Positions 50,536 through 61,705 of a DNA stretch of 64,000 bases are shown here, piece after piece. Position numbers and translations under genes: made by a program. Positions within the stretch are counted from its first letter, which is position 1, and each line of letters begins with the position of its first letter. The stretch is from Pseudoips prasinana (taxonomy: Eukaryota > Arthropoda > Insecta > Lepidoptera > Nolidae), in assembly GCA_951640165.1 (NCBI GenBank), contig OX621253.1, positions 32,743,969-32,807,968 of the forward strand, written 5' to 3'. Below the pieces are notes generated by a model. The model was not told the DNA's origin, ran no database searches, and saw nothing but the letters and a program-made list of their open reading frames with translations.

Positions 50536-50640
50536 ATAAAATAAAAAAGGCTTTTATTCACGTAGGCTTTAAAAAAGCGCTTGTAAATAGTCAGAACATG
50601 TTTGTAGTAATATAACTTTTTAAGTTAAACGTTTCATAAA
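50536..50640 (-). mobile_element. LINE tail, antisense
   Basis: AAATAAAATAAAAAAGGCTT, TTATTCACGTAGGCTTTAAA, GCGCTTGTAAATAGTCAGAA: a tail plus polyadenylation region in antisense. Confidence 0.45.
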
Positions 50641-50997
50641 AATCTAGCCGCATTTAACATGTATACAGTCTGTTATTAATTATTATACATACATACAGTT
50701 TACTGACATAAAACTCGTACCTCACAAGCTTAACTTGAGAATAGACTAATTGCGTACTTAATTCCAGCCGGCTATTTAATTTGCCTCAATTACGAATTTG
50801 CGCATGATCACGTAATTTCCCCGGTGGATGATAATTGGGCCTTGATTTCGCCCAGCGATGGGCATTCCGGAAGTAGGATTGCTATGTTTTTGATGTAGCT
50901 AGGATATGTCCCGATATGAATTATTTTTAAAAATTACTTTGACAGTTAGCATTAGGAGGCTTTCCAATGTGAACTGTTAAATGATATTATATAATTG
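50641..50997. other. No gene seen
   Basis: 50820-50890 is more GC-rich (CCCCGGTGGATGATAATTGG) without an open frame. Confidence 0.3.
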
Positions 50998-51255
50998 AAA
51001 CGCACATATCTAGATGCTCTCACCGGTCTGTAGGTGATCAGCAAGAATAAGCAACTAGGCTCGCGGTCTGTCCATTGACGGGTGACCGCCAAAGTGGTTT
51101 AATTTTTGAGTGTGTCCGTGCTTTGGAGGGCACGTTAAGCTATCGGTCCCGGTTGTAGTCATTAGGCAACAGCCTTTCAGCCATGGCAGAGGCCTACTGG
51201 GCGGCTTGAACAACTCTGACACTGGGGTTACCACTGCCCATACGATAAGTAACTA
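50998..51255 (+). mobile_element. S5 SINE, second plus copy
   Basis: CTCACCGGTCTGTAGGTGAT, CAGCAAGAATAAGCAACTAG, GACGGGTGACCGCC, CACGTTAAGCTATCGGTCCC, CAGCCTTTCAGCCATGGCAG, TACCACTGCCCATACGATAA. Confidence 0.8.
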
Positions 51256-51295
51256 TCAAACCAGTCAGATTTTTCAGTGTCTGTCATTTTTTTTC

Positions 51296-51445
51296 TAACC
51301 ACCCAGTAGACTTATGACATAGCTTAACGATGGTTGTCTAATGACTACAAACGGGGCCGACAGCTTAACGTGCCTCCGAAGCAAGGAGACGCTCAGAATT
51401 TAAAGCATATTGGCGTACTCATCTATGGACAGACGTGGCATACCT
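51296..51445 (-). mobile_element. S5 SINE, minus copy, opposed to the previous
   Basis: ACCCAGTAGACTTATGACAT, AGCTTAACGATGGTTGTCTA, GACAGCTTAACGTGCCTCCG, ATTGGCGTACTCATCTATGG. The 5S-like part is diverged. Confidence 0.7.
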
Positions 51446-51546
51446 AGGTAATTAACCACGCTGATCCCTTACGGGTCTTTGAGGCACTCCTCAAATAAAT
51501 CAGTTTACAAACTTAGGTCTTATAAAGAAATTTGTAGTCGGATATC

Positions 51547-51775
51547 TCAATGGGCCAGTTGGCATGGTTGGTAAATGCTTGCCTTTCACGCCGCAGCTTG
51601 GATTCCCACCCAGGACAGATTTATGTGCATAAACATGTCTGTTTGCCGTGAGTCTGGGTGATATTATCTTTATCAGTATGTATTTACACTAATAATATAT
51701 GTATGTAGTACATCAGTTATCTGGTTTCGATAGTACAAGCCGTGTATAGTTTGGGATCAGATGGCCGAGTGTGAA
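51547..51775 (+). mobile_element. SINE C, full body
   Basis: GGGCCAGTTGGCATGGTTGG (head), GCAGCTTGGATTCCCACCC, GAGTCTGGGTGATATTATC, ATCAGTTATCTGGTTTCGAT, GATCAGATGGCCGAGTGTG. Its tail carries Helitron D. Confidence 0.75.
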
Positions 51776-51845
51776 TACACTAATATTAAAAAGGCACACA
51801 CCGCCTTTTTAATATTAGTGTATTCACACTCGGCCATCTGATCCC
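51753..51845. repeat. Perfect palindrome, 43-bp arms
   Basis: 51753-51795 and 51803-51845 are exact reverse complements around ACACACC. The arm spans the SINE C / Helitron D junction. Confidence 0.95.
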
Positions 51846-51998
51846 AAGTACCATGTGTGTATGTTTGTTACTTCTTCATGTCTAAACAGCTGAAGCGATT
51901 ATAATAACATTTGGTATGGACTTAGCTGACACCCTGGATTAACACATAGGCTATAATATATAGAGTTTAACGCGGCTAAAACCACGGGGTACAGCTAG
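51775..51998 (+). mobile_element. Helitron D copy 3, with inverted duplication
   Basis: ACACTAATATTAAAAAGGC is the 5' end; after the palindrome it continues TGTGTATGTTTGTTACTTCT and ends CGCGGCTAAAACCACGGGG, TACAG, CTAG (51995-51998). Confidence 0.75.
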
Positions 51999-54045
51999 TA
52001 TATATATAAATAAAAAAGTACGTAACAACATAAATATCTCCAACAATTCCCTTGACATGGTCATCATACCATTAACATATTTAATGAACGGTAATACCCG
52101 ATAATTGGCTACCAAGCTACCCATGGATTCCATGGCTCCGGAAATACATCGTTTCGTTCACAAGATCGTATGAGTAACATATCGATATAGGTAAGTGGAT
52201 ACTTATCGATTGTAATCGAGACATATTATCGAAATTACAAGCGATTATGTTGTTGTGATGGTGATATATTTTTATGGGCCTTGAATAGGGATTTAATTAT
52301 TTCATTAGTAGTGGGACACCTTAGATTATGTAGGAATACACTTCAGGTTATTATGTTATTGTTGTGGTGCTGGATGTGAGTCACGCAACGCGTGAGTGAT
52401 GCCATGTGCGTTGCAAGCGTAACCGTAACCAGTTACCATCAGGAGCCAGTATGCGTGTTTAGTCAAGTTGTTTGTATGAAAATAACAAATTGATTCCATA
52501 TTGTATAGTTTTTTTAATATTACGGAAAAATATCTGGTTAATACGGACTTAAAATTATTTTTTTAATATAATTATACAAATTATTAGTTTTTATGATAAG
52601 ATAATAAAATATTTTTTGAAAATAAATTTTGGATACCGTACATTTTGTGTAACATAAATAGTAGCCGAAACTTAAGGAGCTAAATTAACTTATGGAACCG
52701 AACCACGTGTAAAACACAAAATTACAAAATACACGTCTTATGCAAAAATGTCAACCAGGTGATGTGTTTTGTCAGGGGAGAGAATTTCTTTTTATTTTGC
52801 CTGTTGTACTCCTTCAATTTCCAATATTTATGTGAGAATCTGTACGATATTTATATACATTTTTTATGTCAATACCTAGCTTTCTGGTCGTACATTGGTC
52901 TTTAATTTGGTTTTAGGACAAATTGCCATATATAAAAAAAAATCCAGAAGAAAAGTATTCTGCCGATACGTCGAAACCTGTCCAATCAGATTGGGGATAC
53001 GTAGAGCATTGTGACGCCGTGCTAATGTAAAAGATTAAAAGGAAAATCAAAATACAAGGGTACACTGACAATCTAATTTAAATATCTTACCAAAATATGC
53101 AACTTTTAAAACAATGTTTTGTAAATTATGTAATGCCCCACTAGCAATAAAGTTCAAAGCAAACAAACGCATGCAAATCATAAAGTTCCATGAGCATAAA
53201 TCAAAAGACTTAAAGTATAAAATGCTTAAGAGGTTAGGAGATTCAGTAAAATGATTGTATGATACACACACCTACACATTTGAAGGGCGTACATTATTCA
53301 TTCGTTAAATAACTTTTTAATTTCACACTATCAGATTGGCAATTGATTAACATCTGCATTAAATTACACCCCTATGTCCACCATTACGAAGGAGAGTGCT
53401 GGGTGCAAACTCGCCAGTGGCGAGGTTATGTAAAGCTCTCTTCCTTCCTAACAACACACACACACACACGTTTGTCGAAACGATGTTCTACAAGTTATAC
53501 GAAACACTGTCAGAAAATAATATTGAAAAATACACATTGTCATATAATAAATGTCATAAGAACAATACCATAAATATTTTTCGCGAAAAGTTGTACAACT
53601 TTAATTACAATTGGATTGAACTGTACAATTTATGTAACACGTTGTATAATCAAAAACATTCAATACAGTAAAGTGCTATGTCCAGAAAAACGTTAAAGAA
53701 GTGTCACTGACCTCAAAACGTGCAACCGTTTCCAAGCAATCAAAAAATTGCATTGAAGCAGTTTCATTCCTCTTTCGTTCAAGAATTTCCTCAAAATTTG
53801 CCGTAATGGCACTTATAAACAAAAAAAAAACTAAAATTAAGATTCATTTAGTTAAAGCCTGTCGGATCTTGGAACATGGTTTTTGTTGTTAACAACAATG
53901 TTGTTAAATTATTGCTACAACTAGTTTTTGTTTTGGTTTTGCGGACGATGCCCTTTGAGTAGTTTTTGCGCAGAAGTTTTAAGAGGATAGCATTTTATTG
54001 TTCTATGGACAGAACAACTCAGAAGGAATTTCATTTTATAAGATA
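51999..54045. other. Long stretch without named repeats
   Basis: Holds GTGTTGCAAGCGTAACCGTAACC-like GC patches at 52375-52450, a CA microsatellite at 53453-53468, and a 91-codon AT-driven frame at 53396-53671. No exon with convincing splice sites. Confidence 0.3.
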
Positions 54046-54313
54046 CTAGCGGCCCGGTACGTGCTTCGCTACGTATAAGGCATAGTAATAAAAAAAAATA
54101 TTATTAAGTTCATTTATTCAAACCAAAAATATTTTAAAATGCTAAAAGATGTTGATTTTACACTTTTTCAAGACTTTTTAAAAGTTTTCTCTACGTACAA
54201 ACCTTCCCTGGACTTCCACAAATAATTCAAGACCAAAATTAGCCAATTCGGTAAAGGTGTTGTTGAGTTATAACATTACAACGAAAAGTGGCATTGATTT
54301 TTATATATATAGA
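54046..54313 (-). mobile_element. Helitron L copy 1
   Basis: Minus strand: A, TCTATATATATAAAAATCAA ... GCACGTACCGGGCCG, CTAG, T. TC/CTAG ends and an A|T target fit Helitrons; the 3' hairpin is weaker than in K and T (CGAAGC..., GGGCC). Partner at 30503-30682. Confidence 0.7.
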
Positions 54314-55440
54314 TTATGTTAATAACATTGTAATGTTGTGTCCCTGAGCATAAGTAAGGTTGCAAGAGATCATCAGGTAAGAGAAGAGGCAAAAGGAGAC
54401 GTAAAAAGTAAGCCCAGAATTGCTTTCTGTCTCGTTTCTTTGGGGTCGTCCACCTAGATAGCTGCAAGTTAGCTAAGGTAAGATCCTCATTGGTGAGAAC
54501 TGCGCTGTCCCTGGCCTGCCAGCAATTATTCCCTCTGTTTACTTCTCCCTGGCTCCCTGAGTCTGTTTCAAACACTACCAAATTACCCAAAGAGAATTGT
54601 CGCTTAAAATAACAAACTACTCGTTGAAAGCCTTCTACGCTTCCCAATTGAACGGTGTCTACAAATTTATAGCAGTATTAAATTTAAAAATATGTGGAAT
54701 TATTAAATCATCCCCTTTGAATCGATTTGGAGGGACAAACGTCATAATTTTGGAGGTTAGTTTTAAAGGCACAGACAGAAAAAAGGGCAAAATGGAAAAC
54801 AATCCACCAATAAGAGAACGCTGCTCCTAAATAATGAAGAGTAAGTCTTTGTCTTTGTATTAAACTAAAATAAACAACAAATATAAGTTAAATTCTACCA
54901 TGTTATTCTTATATCTGAAATTAACAGAACTATGCTAATTTGTTATACCATTGCTAATTGAATTCAAGGTATTCTGCGACTGGTTTGTTTGATTTATTGA
55001 CAAGGTTATGTTACAGATAGTTTTGTACGTACTCATAGCATTACAGTACCCAACGGGTGTAACAAAACAGACATAGAATTCTTTGCATTTTAATGATTGG
55101 ATAACAAATCTCAATTACTGTCAGAGCATACACAGAGGTGATTAAAATAAAAAATGATCTAATGACTATTATCTTGACAACCGATATATCAAACTTTTGT
55201 TCACCACTAGATAACTGCCCTCGTAGAGGCTCGCCTCGCCCTCGCCCTCGCCTGGAAATCACATAGCATTATAAACGTATAAGCAACTGGCTAGAACCAG
55301 TTGACAGCGTGTGAATAAGGTTAATTATGTATATAAGAGAATGAGGCATTGGCCGTGTGCTTTCCAGTCCAAAAAGAATAACAAAGCTCCCATACCATCC
55401 CATGACAATATTCAATCATGTGTCAAAAGAACTATGTATG
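54314..55440. other. No gene firmly seen
   Basis: A minus 123-codon frame (54276-54647) includes AVLTNEDLTLANLQLSRWTT in a GC-richer block, with no domain and with its end in Helitron L. CGCCTCGCCCTCGCCCTCGC at 55232 is a short GC repeat. Confidence 0.3.
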
Positions 55441-55578
55441 TACAGACGCAGCACATCAAGCTACCCCAATCTGTCAAATTTCCCCAATTGAAAGTGAACC
55501 TTATGCTTTTGTGATAAAGTTCAAAATCTATAAAAGAAATTTGCCAGATTGGGGTAGCTGGATGTGCTGGCGTCTGTA
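55441..55578 (+). mobile_element. MITE F copy 6, full length
   Basis: TACAGACGCAGCACATCAAG (one C lost) ... GGATGTGCTGGCGTCTGTA. Interior CCCCAATTGAAAGTGAACC in the copy 1 sense; inverted repeats of about 44 bases. Confidence 0.85.
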
Positions 55579-55959
55579 CAAGACACTATTTCCTAATAGT
55601 ATAAAAAGTATGTATATGACATGGCTGTCTGGACTGACGACAACAGCCATATGTAAGCATTAAAAAAGTAAAAAAAAAACTGTGTATGAACAATGTCCGA
55701 TTTCTAAAAATTGTTGAGTCATTCATAAACAATGAAAAAGGAATTAATTGCCTGGCATTTTTTTGCAAACCTTAATGTTAAAATAAAGAGTACTTTAATT
55801 GACAAAACAGCGGGAAACGCAATACAAAAACTATTTTTATAGCCCTGTCAGATTTAAAAAAAATGGACACGCCTCTCAATTTATGGATAGCAAAAAACTA
55901 TAAAAGGTTACGCTTAGTTATGTGGTCATTTGTTTGGCAGTCGGTAGTTTTGTTTTAGC
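55579..55959. other. No gene seen
   Basis: AT-rich. Confidence 0.3.
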
Positions 55960-56541
55960 TTTTTAGGGTTCCGTAGCCAAATGGCATAAAACGGAACCCT
56001 TATAGATTCGTCATGTCTGTCTGTTTTTCCGAAACTATAAGAGCTGTAATGTTGAAACTTGGTAAGTAGATGTATTCTGTGAACCGCATTAAGATTTTTA
56101 CACAAAAATAGAAAAATAATAATAATTTTGGGGGTTCCCCATACATAGATCTGAAATTTTAATAAAAAATTTTTCATTGTACCCATACATGTGGGGTATG
56201 GATAGTTCTTCAAAAATGATATTGAGGTTCTTCCAATATATATATTTTTTTAAACTGAATATTTTACGCGAGAGACACTTCCAAAGTGGAAAAATGGGTG
56301 TCCCCCCCCCCCCCCCCTGTTACTTCTAAAATAAGAGAATGATAAAACTAAAAAAAATATATGATGTACATTACCATGTAAACAAACAACGAAAATTAGT
56401 TTGAACGAAATCTAGTAAGTAGTTTTTTTTAATGCGTCTTAACTCGTAAACCGCCATTTACCTTTCATTTAATCAACTGAAATACTTGCTGCTGCGGAAC
56501 CCTTCATGGGCGAGTCCGACTCGCACTTGGCCGGTTTTTTT
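55960..56541 (-). mobile_element. E element, second long copy
   Basis: TTTTTAGGGTTCCGTAGCCA to CGCACTTGGCCGGTTTTTTT. Aligns with 18006-18577 including the C run (56302-56317) in the same place. The GTCT microsatellite is shorter. Confidence 0.85.
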
Positions 56542-57742
56542 GTTTATGTTTTTGGCTAACCAGGGGCTGCAATTAACAGATTATTGAAATATAACTTCTT
56601 TACGCACGCTTACGCGAGTAAGCTGGTGAATGGATGACTAGATCGATTTTGAAAAGTGTGATCGAGCGAGGCAAACCTACGTTGAGAGGGAGACATGAGT
56701 TAGTGAAGATAGAAAGAGAGAGAACATTATGTTTGTATATTACTGTACAGGCAAGAGGGAGAAAGGTGCGAGCACACATTTTCTTTCGATCTTTCTTTCA
56801 TTGTCATTTGGCTAACCAGGGGCAGAAATATACAAATTATTTTATATTAAAGATGACATTAATATTGTGATTATAAAATAAAAATAATATAAGAAGCTTA
56901 TGATCTTCCAGCCCATGTAAAATAATTTGTTGTATTGTAAATGTTATCTTGTTCGTTAATAGTATCAATTGAAGGTGTAAATATCTATTGGGTATGATAT
57001 TAAACGAATTTATACATTTAATTTCACACTGTTGCCCAATAAATAGGTTGTAACCTATTTACCTCACCAACCTCGTTCCAAGGTTTGATTCTCGCACTGA
57101 TAAATGGGAAAATAATTTGTGTGACTATAATTGTTTTGAGTCCATGATTTGCATTTAATTGCCCAGTTACACAGAGGAATATTTACCTAGTTCATTGTTT
57201 AAATAGTAATTGCTAACTATCGCATCACTATAGTCTTAGTTACTTACAACTTACAGGTCACCAGAAATATAAATAAAATAATATTCACTAAAAGCATTCC
57301 AGAAAATAATGCAACTCAAACAATATAACTAATTATTTATCTCGTCCGTGTGGCTACGAGCTAACTAGCACAAACAAAGCTTTTCTTTTACTGCAATTTT
57401 CTACACAAATTTATAGCTTGAAAAATTGCATAAAAGCTTTTTAAAATACACTGATGCACCTCAAGCTGTATAACAGTGTATTTGGTGTGTATTAACGCTT
57501 AGAATAATGTGCGGGATTTTTTAAAATGGAAACTATTTAACAAAGTTTATGTGGTGCACCATACGTAAGGAAAAAGTTCCTAAATGTTATAATATCATGG
57601 GTAAGTTTAGCGCTCGTCGCGTCAGTGGAAACGTTTTGACCCTAAAAACATCTTTATTACGTAGGCAGTAAGGAAAGAAATTCTAGTGGAAGTGTATCGA
57701 TGAAAAGGGCGTGCTGTACAGTAGACTTGTTTATTAGAAGTC
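56542..57742. other. No gene seen; decayed SINE words
   Basis: 56634-56870 has a 78-codon basic frame with no motif. 57055-57170 contains ACCTCGTTCCAAGGTTTGAT, TCTCGCACTG and TGTGTGACTATAATTGTTTT, which resemble a decayed SINE J head and body. Confidence 0.3.
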
Positions 57743-57830
57743 ACTACCTTATCGGTCTAGCAGTAGCGAATTTAATCACAGATAATTAGGTCCAATTCAT
57801 GAGTTATTGGGGTTTAACTGTCCAGAAAGA
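57743..57830 (+). mobile_element. SINE A head, decayed
   Basis: TCACTACCTTATCGGTCTAG, CAGTAGCGAATTTAATCACA, GATAATTAGGTCC. The body is lost. Confidence 0.5.
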
Positions 57831-58289
57831 AGCCTTATACAAACCGTACAGTAGGGGCAATAGAGGACTCATCACGGCTGACAAAATAAATTGAGTAATC
57901 CATACCAGGAGGCATCCTTGCTCATGGTTCAATCCTCGATCCTGGGAGTTCATTTTCTGGTAGGTGTAAGTGTCAGTTTAAGGAACGTTTTGTTTGTCGC
58001 TCTTCATTAATTAGCTAATAAGATTGAGGATCGGGGAGAGAAATTCTGCGATAAAAATGCCAGTGTCAGCTACGTCCCTCTGAGCACTTTAACCATCATA
58101 TCGCGATCGAATCCAATCTGGCAAGTGTGGCAATTATGGCAAAGATCGAAGAACGTTTTAGTTTAGCAGTTAACGTCTTTTTATTGACACACTGATGATG
58201 ACAAGTGTCCAAAAATCTGGCGACATGATTCTTTGTCTGAGCAAGCTGAAACGTTGGCCCTTCTCGACCGTTCTTTGGGACATATCCTG
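57831..58289. other. No gene seen
   Basis: Balanced composition, no frame above 60 codons. Confidence 0.3.
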
Positions 58290-58475
58290 GGACATTATTT
58301 AAACACTGCCATCTGATCCCAAACTAAGCAGAACTTGTACATACATACATACATAGACTCACGCCTGTTTCTCAGAGGGGTAGGCAGAGACAACGGATTT
58401 CCATTTGTCACGATCTTTGCACACGTCTTTTGCCTACTAGAACTAGAACTAGAAGAACTTGTACTATTTATTAAT
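58290..58475 (-). mobile_element. SINE C 3' end split by LINE H
   Basis: GCCATCTGATCCCAAACTAA, GCAGAACTTGTAC, then after the insertion AGAACTTGTACTATTTATT. AGAACTTGTAC is repeated on both sides of LINE H. Confidence 0.75.
58341..58453 (-). mobile_element. LINE H, short insertion with 11-base duplication
   Basis: Antisense tail ATACATACATACATAGACTC, then ACGCCTGTTTCTCAGAGGGG, TAGGCAGAGACAACGGATTT, CACGATCTTTGCACACG. Target duplication AGAACTTGTAC at 58330-58340 and 58454-58464. Between the LINE 5' end and the duplication lies ACTAGAACTAGAACTAGA, which is not LINE H sequence. Confidence 0.85.
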
Positions 58476-58565
58476 TTATTTAGACACCTCTTAAGTGAAG
58501 TCCGTAGGTACACGAGCCCTACGCATACCTCCAATATCCAACCGCTAAATCTATAAATATATTAC

Positions 58566-58853
58566 CTACATCAAATCCAAAACCCACAAATTTCAAAGCA
58601 TAATCTATCAACGTGAACTTCCCAACAAGTAAACTCATAAATTCTCGGTAAAAATGTACAAACTCCCCAACATTTAACTCCGAAGCGCCAACTTTTGGGA
58701 CGTCAGGTCCACTCCTTGATGTTATCATGAACACCGGTGCTGGACCGTTCCTGTAATAAGTTACTTTGGAATTTGGCAACACTGTGTTTTTGAGTGCTTT
58801 AGGAGGAATTCCTGAGTTAAAAAAATCTAAAGCTTTACAACGGATCACTTTAA
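58566..58853 (-). CDS. Host gene exon, unknown protein
   Basis: Minus strand: acceptor TTTTCTTACTTACTTTTCAG, then a continuous frame of 95 codons with natural composition. It begins KVIRCKALDFFNSGIPPKAL, contains TYYRNGPAPVFMITSRSGPD and GASELNVGEFVHFYREFMSL, and ends ALKFVGFGFDV before GTAATA (or GTAGGT four bases earlier). Start phase leaves two bases (TT), end phase one base (G). GC content is higher than the flanks and no repeat overlaps. No domain recognised. No neighbouring exon was found within the window, so its gene must have long introns or be split by repeats. Confidence 0.6.
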
Positions 58854-58985
58854 CTGAAAAGTAAGTAAGAAAACAAGCTTAACGCCTCAAATTCATAGCT
58901 TATAATATATTATATTCCCTTCATCACGGGTAATGCCTATGGCCGCAAGCCCTATCGTTCCTTTTAGTACGCATGAAATACATTT

Positions 58986-59248
58986 AAAAACCGGCCAAGT
59001 GCGAGTCGGACTCGCGCACGAAGGCCACTACCATTATCTATAAAAACGAGCTATGTATGGGAGCTCCCTTCAATATTTATTTTCATTTGTTTTTTAGTAT
59101 TTGTTGAAATACATAATTTGTGAAAATTTCAACTGTGTAACTATCACGGTTTATGAGATACAGCCTGTGGGCGGACAGACAGACAGACAGACAGCAAAGT
59201 ATTAGTAATAGGGTTCCGTTTTACCCTTTGAGTACGGAACCCTAAAAA
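58986..59248 (+). mobile_element. Short E variant, plus
   Basis: AAAAACCGGCCAAGTGCGAG, TCGGACTCGCGCACGAAGG; GGACAGACAGACAGACAGAC microsatellite; end TGAGTACGGAACCCTAAAAA. Partner of 11321-11577. Confidence 0.85.
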
Positions 59249-59540
59249 ACGACAAGGCTTGCAAACAAAACTATAAATGCTGCTTTATATTATTCTCCTG
59301 TGTTCGCCTCTAAAACTATTCGCAGTTCAATTTCTTTAGTAATCAAACGAAATGATAATCACTATTTTCAAAATTCAGCCAATTTGTACAAACTTTTCGA
59401 ATAATAAAGTTATTAGGTACGTATCGAAATCGTTTCATAAACAAGGAAATCACGTAACTTACCTACAGACGAATTAATAAGTCGAAGTCATACTTTTTCA
59501 AGTCCCATAAAATTGCTGATCAAATCGGTTATATGTTTTT
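59249..59540. other. No gene seen
   Basis: AT-rich. Confidence 0.3.
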
Positions 59541-59703
59541 TGAAGTTATACTTCTTTTGGCGCGATGGAGAAAAATGATGAGAGTGAATTTTTACGATGC
59601 GCGCGCACACCGACACCAAAAAATTTAACAGCATGAAGTTAGTTCTAGGTGGTATGAAAATTGATAACTATGTTCAAGTTGTATATTAAGAAGTATAACT
59701 TCT
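59541..59703. mobile_element. Small MITE with GAAGTTATACTTC ends
   Basis: TGAAGTTATACTTCTT at the left and AAGAAGTATAACTTC at the right are inverted repeats. The interior GGCGCGATGGAGAAAAATGA, GCGCGCGCACACCGACACC is GC-rich. One copy here. Confidence 0.65.
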
Positions 59704-60395
59704 AACGGGTGTACATAAGTACACACAAGTTTTTTTTTTAAACAGAAACTATTTATTCAATGCTGCCCGAAATGCATACCCGACCTTTATTTTCGGTAGT
59801 TTGAAATTGGCTTAGTATATATTTTAAAGGACTATGTAATAAGTTTCTTTAGAATTAGTACATATTAGCATATATTTTGTAAGGTAAAACAAATGCTTGC
59901 GGAAAAATTCAATTACCCATTGCCAAAATAATTTCGAAACGTCCATTAAAACATAATAAAGACAACAAGACTAATGACCCTTTACCTACATCAGTTTAAA
60001 CTACTAGTTACATACAAAAGTAATTCACTTTTTATACAAATAGGCCTATTGTTTCGCCTTTACTGAAGTTACCGCTCGTGGGAAACTAACAAATATATTA
60101 TTGTAACATTTACTACAGTAAATAATATAAAGTACCGCCATCAAACTATTTAAGAATCGTACAAAATTGGTCGTTATATTCACGACGATAAAGCTCAATT
60201 CAGAACTGTATTAAAAGTCAGTTGGATCTTAAAGAATGAAGGAAAGGAAATAATAAGAAGGAATAGTTATTAGGACTCGGGTCACGATCCGTCAATGAAA
60301 ATAGTTGAGAGTAAATATTTTGAGTTGAGTCATGTTTGATATTGTTTCACTTTGAGAAGTTATAATTGAAATTAGGTTAGGATAGGTTTATTTAC
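59704..60395. other. No gene seen
   Basis: AT-rich. Confidence 0.3.
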
Positions 60396-60593
60396 AAAGG
60401 AAGCCCGCAGACATGGGCCAGCACCAGCCGGGGGTTGCGGAAGTATCGTTAGCTCCCGCGACCCCTGGCGCAGGTGTGAGATGGAACACCGGGGTGGTTT
60501 TAGTCAGTAGGAGTCTGACAGACTCCTCCGCTTCCCCCAAGGCGGAGGACATCCATGCAGGATTTCCACCCCGGCAAAAAAAAAAAAAACGTT
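60396..60593 (+). mobile_element. Poly(A) retroposon 3' end
   Basis: AAGCCCGCAGACATGGGCCA, GGAGTCTGACAGACTCC (a perfect small hairpin), CTTCCCCCAAGGCGG, CCACCCCGGC and a run of 14 A at 60577-60590. GC-rich like R1-type LINE 3' UTRs; clade not proven. The 79-codon frame is not called a gene. Confidence 0.5.
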
Positions 60594-60829
60594 TACTTAC
60601 AAAGAGTAATAGGAAATGTTATTATATATTTAATAGGTCGTTTCCGGCCTAGAAATCATAATAGGGTCACCCCTTACCATCTCGTGGGTGACTAAAAGGC
60701 GACTAAGGGATACACCAGGTAGACTGACAGCAGCGCCACCTGTGTACTAGATGCCACCTAACTGCGGTCGCCAACTCCCATGCCAAGCGCGGTGACTACG
60801 GTAAACTCCCTACGAATGGCAACGTTATA
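60594..60829. other. Repeat-like, unassigned
   Basis: CATCTCGTGGGTGACTAAAA, GGCGACTAAGGGATACACCA has an interspersed-repeat look; no second copy. Confidence 0.3.
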
Positions 60830-60885
60830 AAATCTTTGGGTGATGCCTATGTCCAGCAGTGGACGATATTAGGCTGATGATCCTA
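60830..60885 (+). mobile_element. RTE-type tail
   Basis: ATCTTTGGGTGATGCCTATG, TCCAGCAGTGGACGATATTA, GGCTGATGAT. Confidence 0.65.
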
Positions 60886-60897
60886 TGCGATTTAAAA

Positions 60898-61140
60898 GGT
60901 TCAAGTTCAAGTTCTTTATTGCATTCATGTGTTACAATAGGTGTTAATGTACATAATTTGTGTCAAACATGAACACTGTTAGGGTGTTGCAAATACATTT
61001 CTTATTCCAATCTTAAATTATATAAAAGGTAAATATAATAACTTTAAATAAATTTCAAATAAATTTAACATTATTAATTACTATGAACATCATTATACAA
61101 TGGGAATTATAAAAGGTAGATAGTCATTGTACGTTATTAA
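60898..61140 (-). mobile_element. Jockey-like LINE tail, antisense
   Basis: GGTTCAAGTTCAAGTTCTTT, ATTGCATTCATGTGTTACAA, GTGTTGCAAATACATTTC: TTGAAC-type tail with the polyadenylation region. Confidence 0.55.
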
Positions 61141-61705
61141 ATCAGATGGATTCCGAATTCACTACTTGCTGTGTTACCCATTTTTGAGCATTTAAGCAAG
61201 CGGGCTGGTCAGCATTCGCGCTTGTAAATTGCAAAAATCGTATGTATCCGTCTTGTTTCATGTGTTCTCCGTTAAAATTCAGAAGTTTCCCGCGCGGTCA
61301 GCCACTGGTTTCAGCGCTTAGCCACTACGTACGTAGATAGCTTAGCACTTACAATAAATATTACATAGGAGATCCCCGGATGCTTAATATTAAAAAAAAA
61401 ACTTGAGAGGTGTCAAGGGACACCCGGATTGAACGAAGTTATTTCTTATTATGTACAAAATACCTCAACAAAAATAATCGTCGCGACACCACACTGTTCA
61501 ATGCGAAATAGAAATGAAAATATCTGGCTTGCTTTCTATAAGAGAGAGAGAGAGACCAGTGAAACATGCGCACGCCTCACAGCTGCAAAAAGTGTCGTGA
61601 CAACTTTTCGTAAGAATTTTTTCCGTCTAGCCCGCTTTCACAACGCGCGATAAGGAACTTCGATCCAAAAACACAGTAAAAAAATATATACAGTTGAACT
61701 GAATT
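61141..61705. other. No gene seen
   Basis: GA microsatellite at 61541-61555; the 74-codon frame at 61429-61653 spans it and is not credible. Confidence 0.3.

Noticed and set aside
60413..60652. 79-codon host protein
   Set aside because: The frame runs into a 14-base poly(A) and covers a retroposon 3' end with a small hairpin.
61429..61653. 74-codon frame
   Set aside because: Crosses a GA microsatellite and lacks splice or start evidence.
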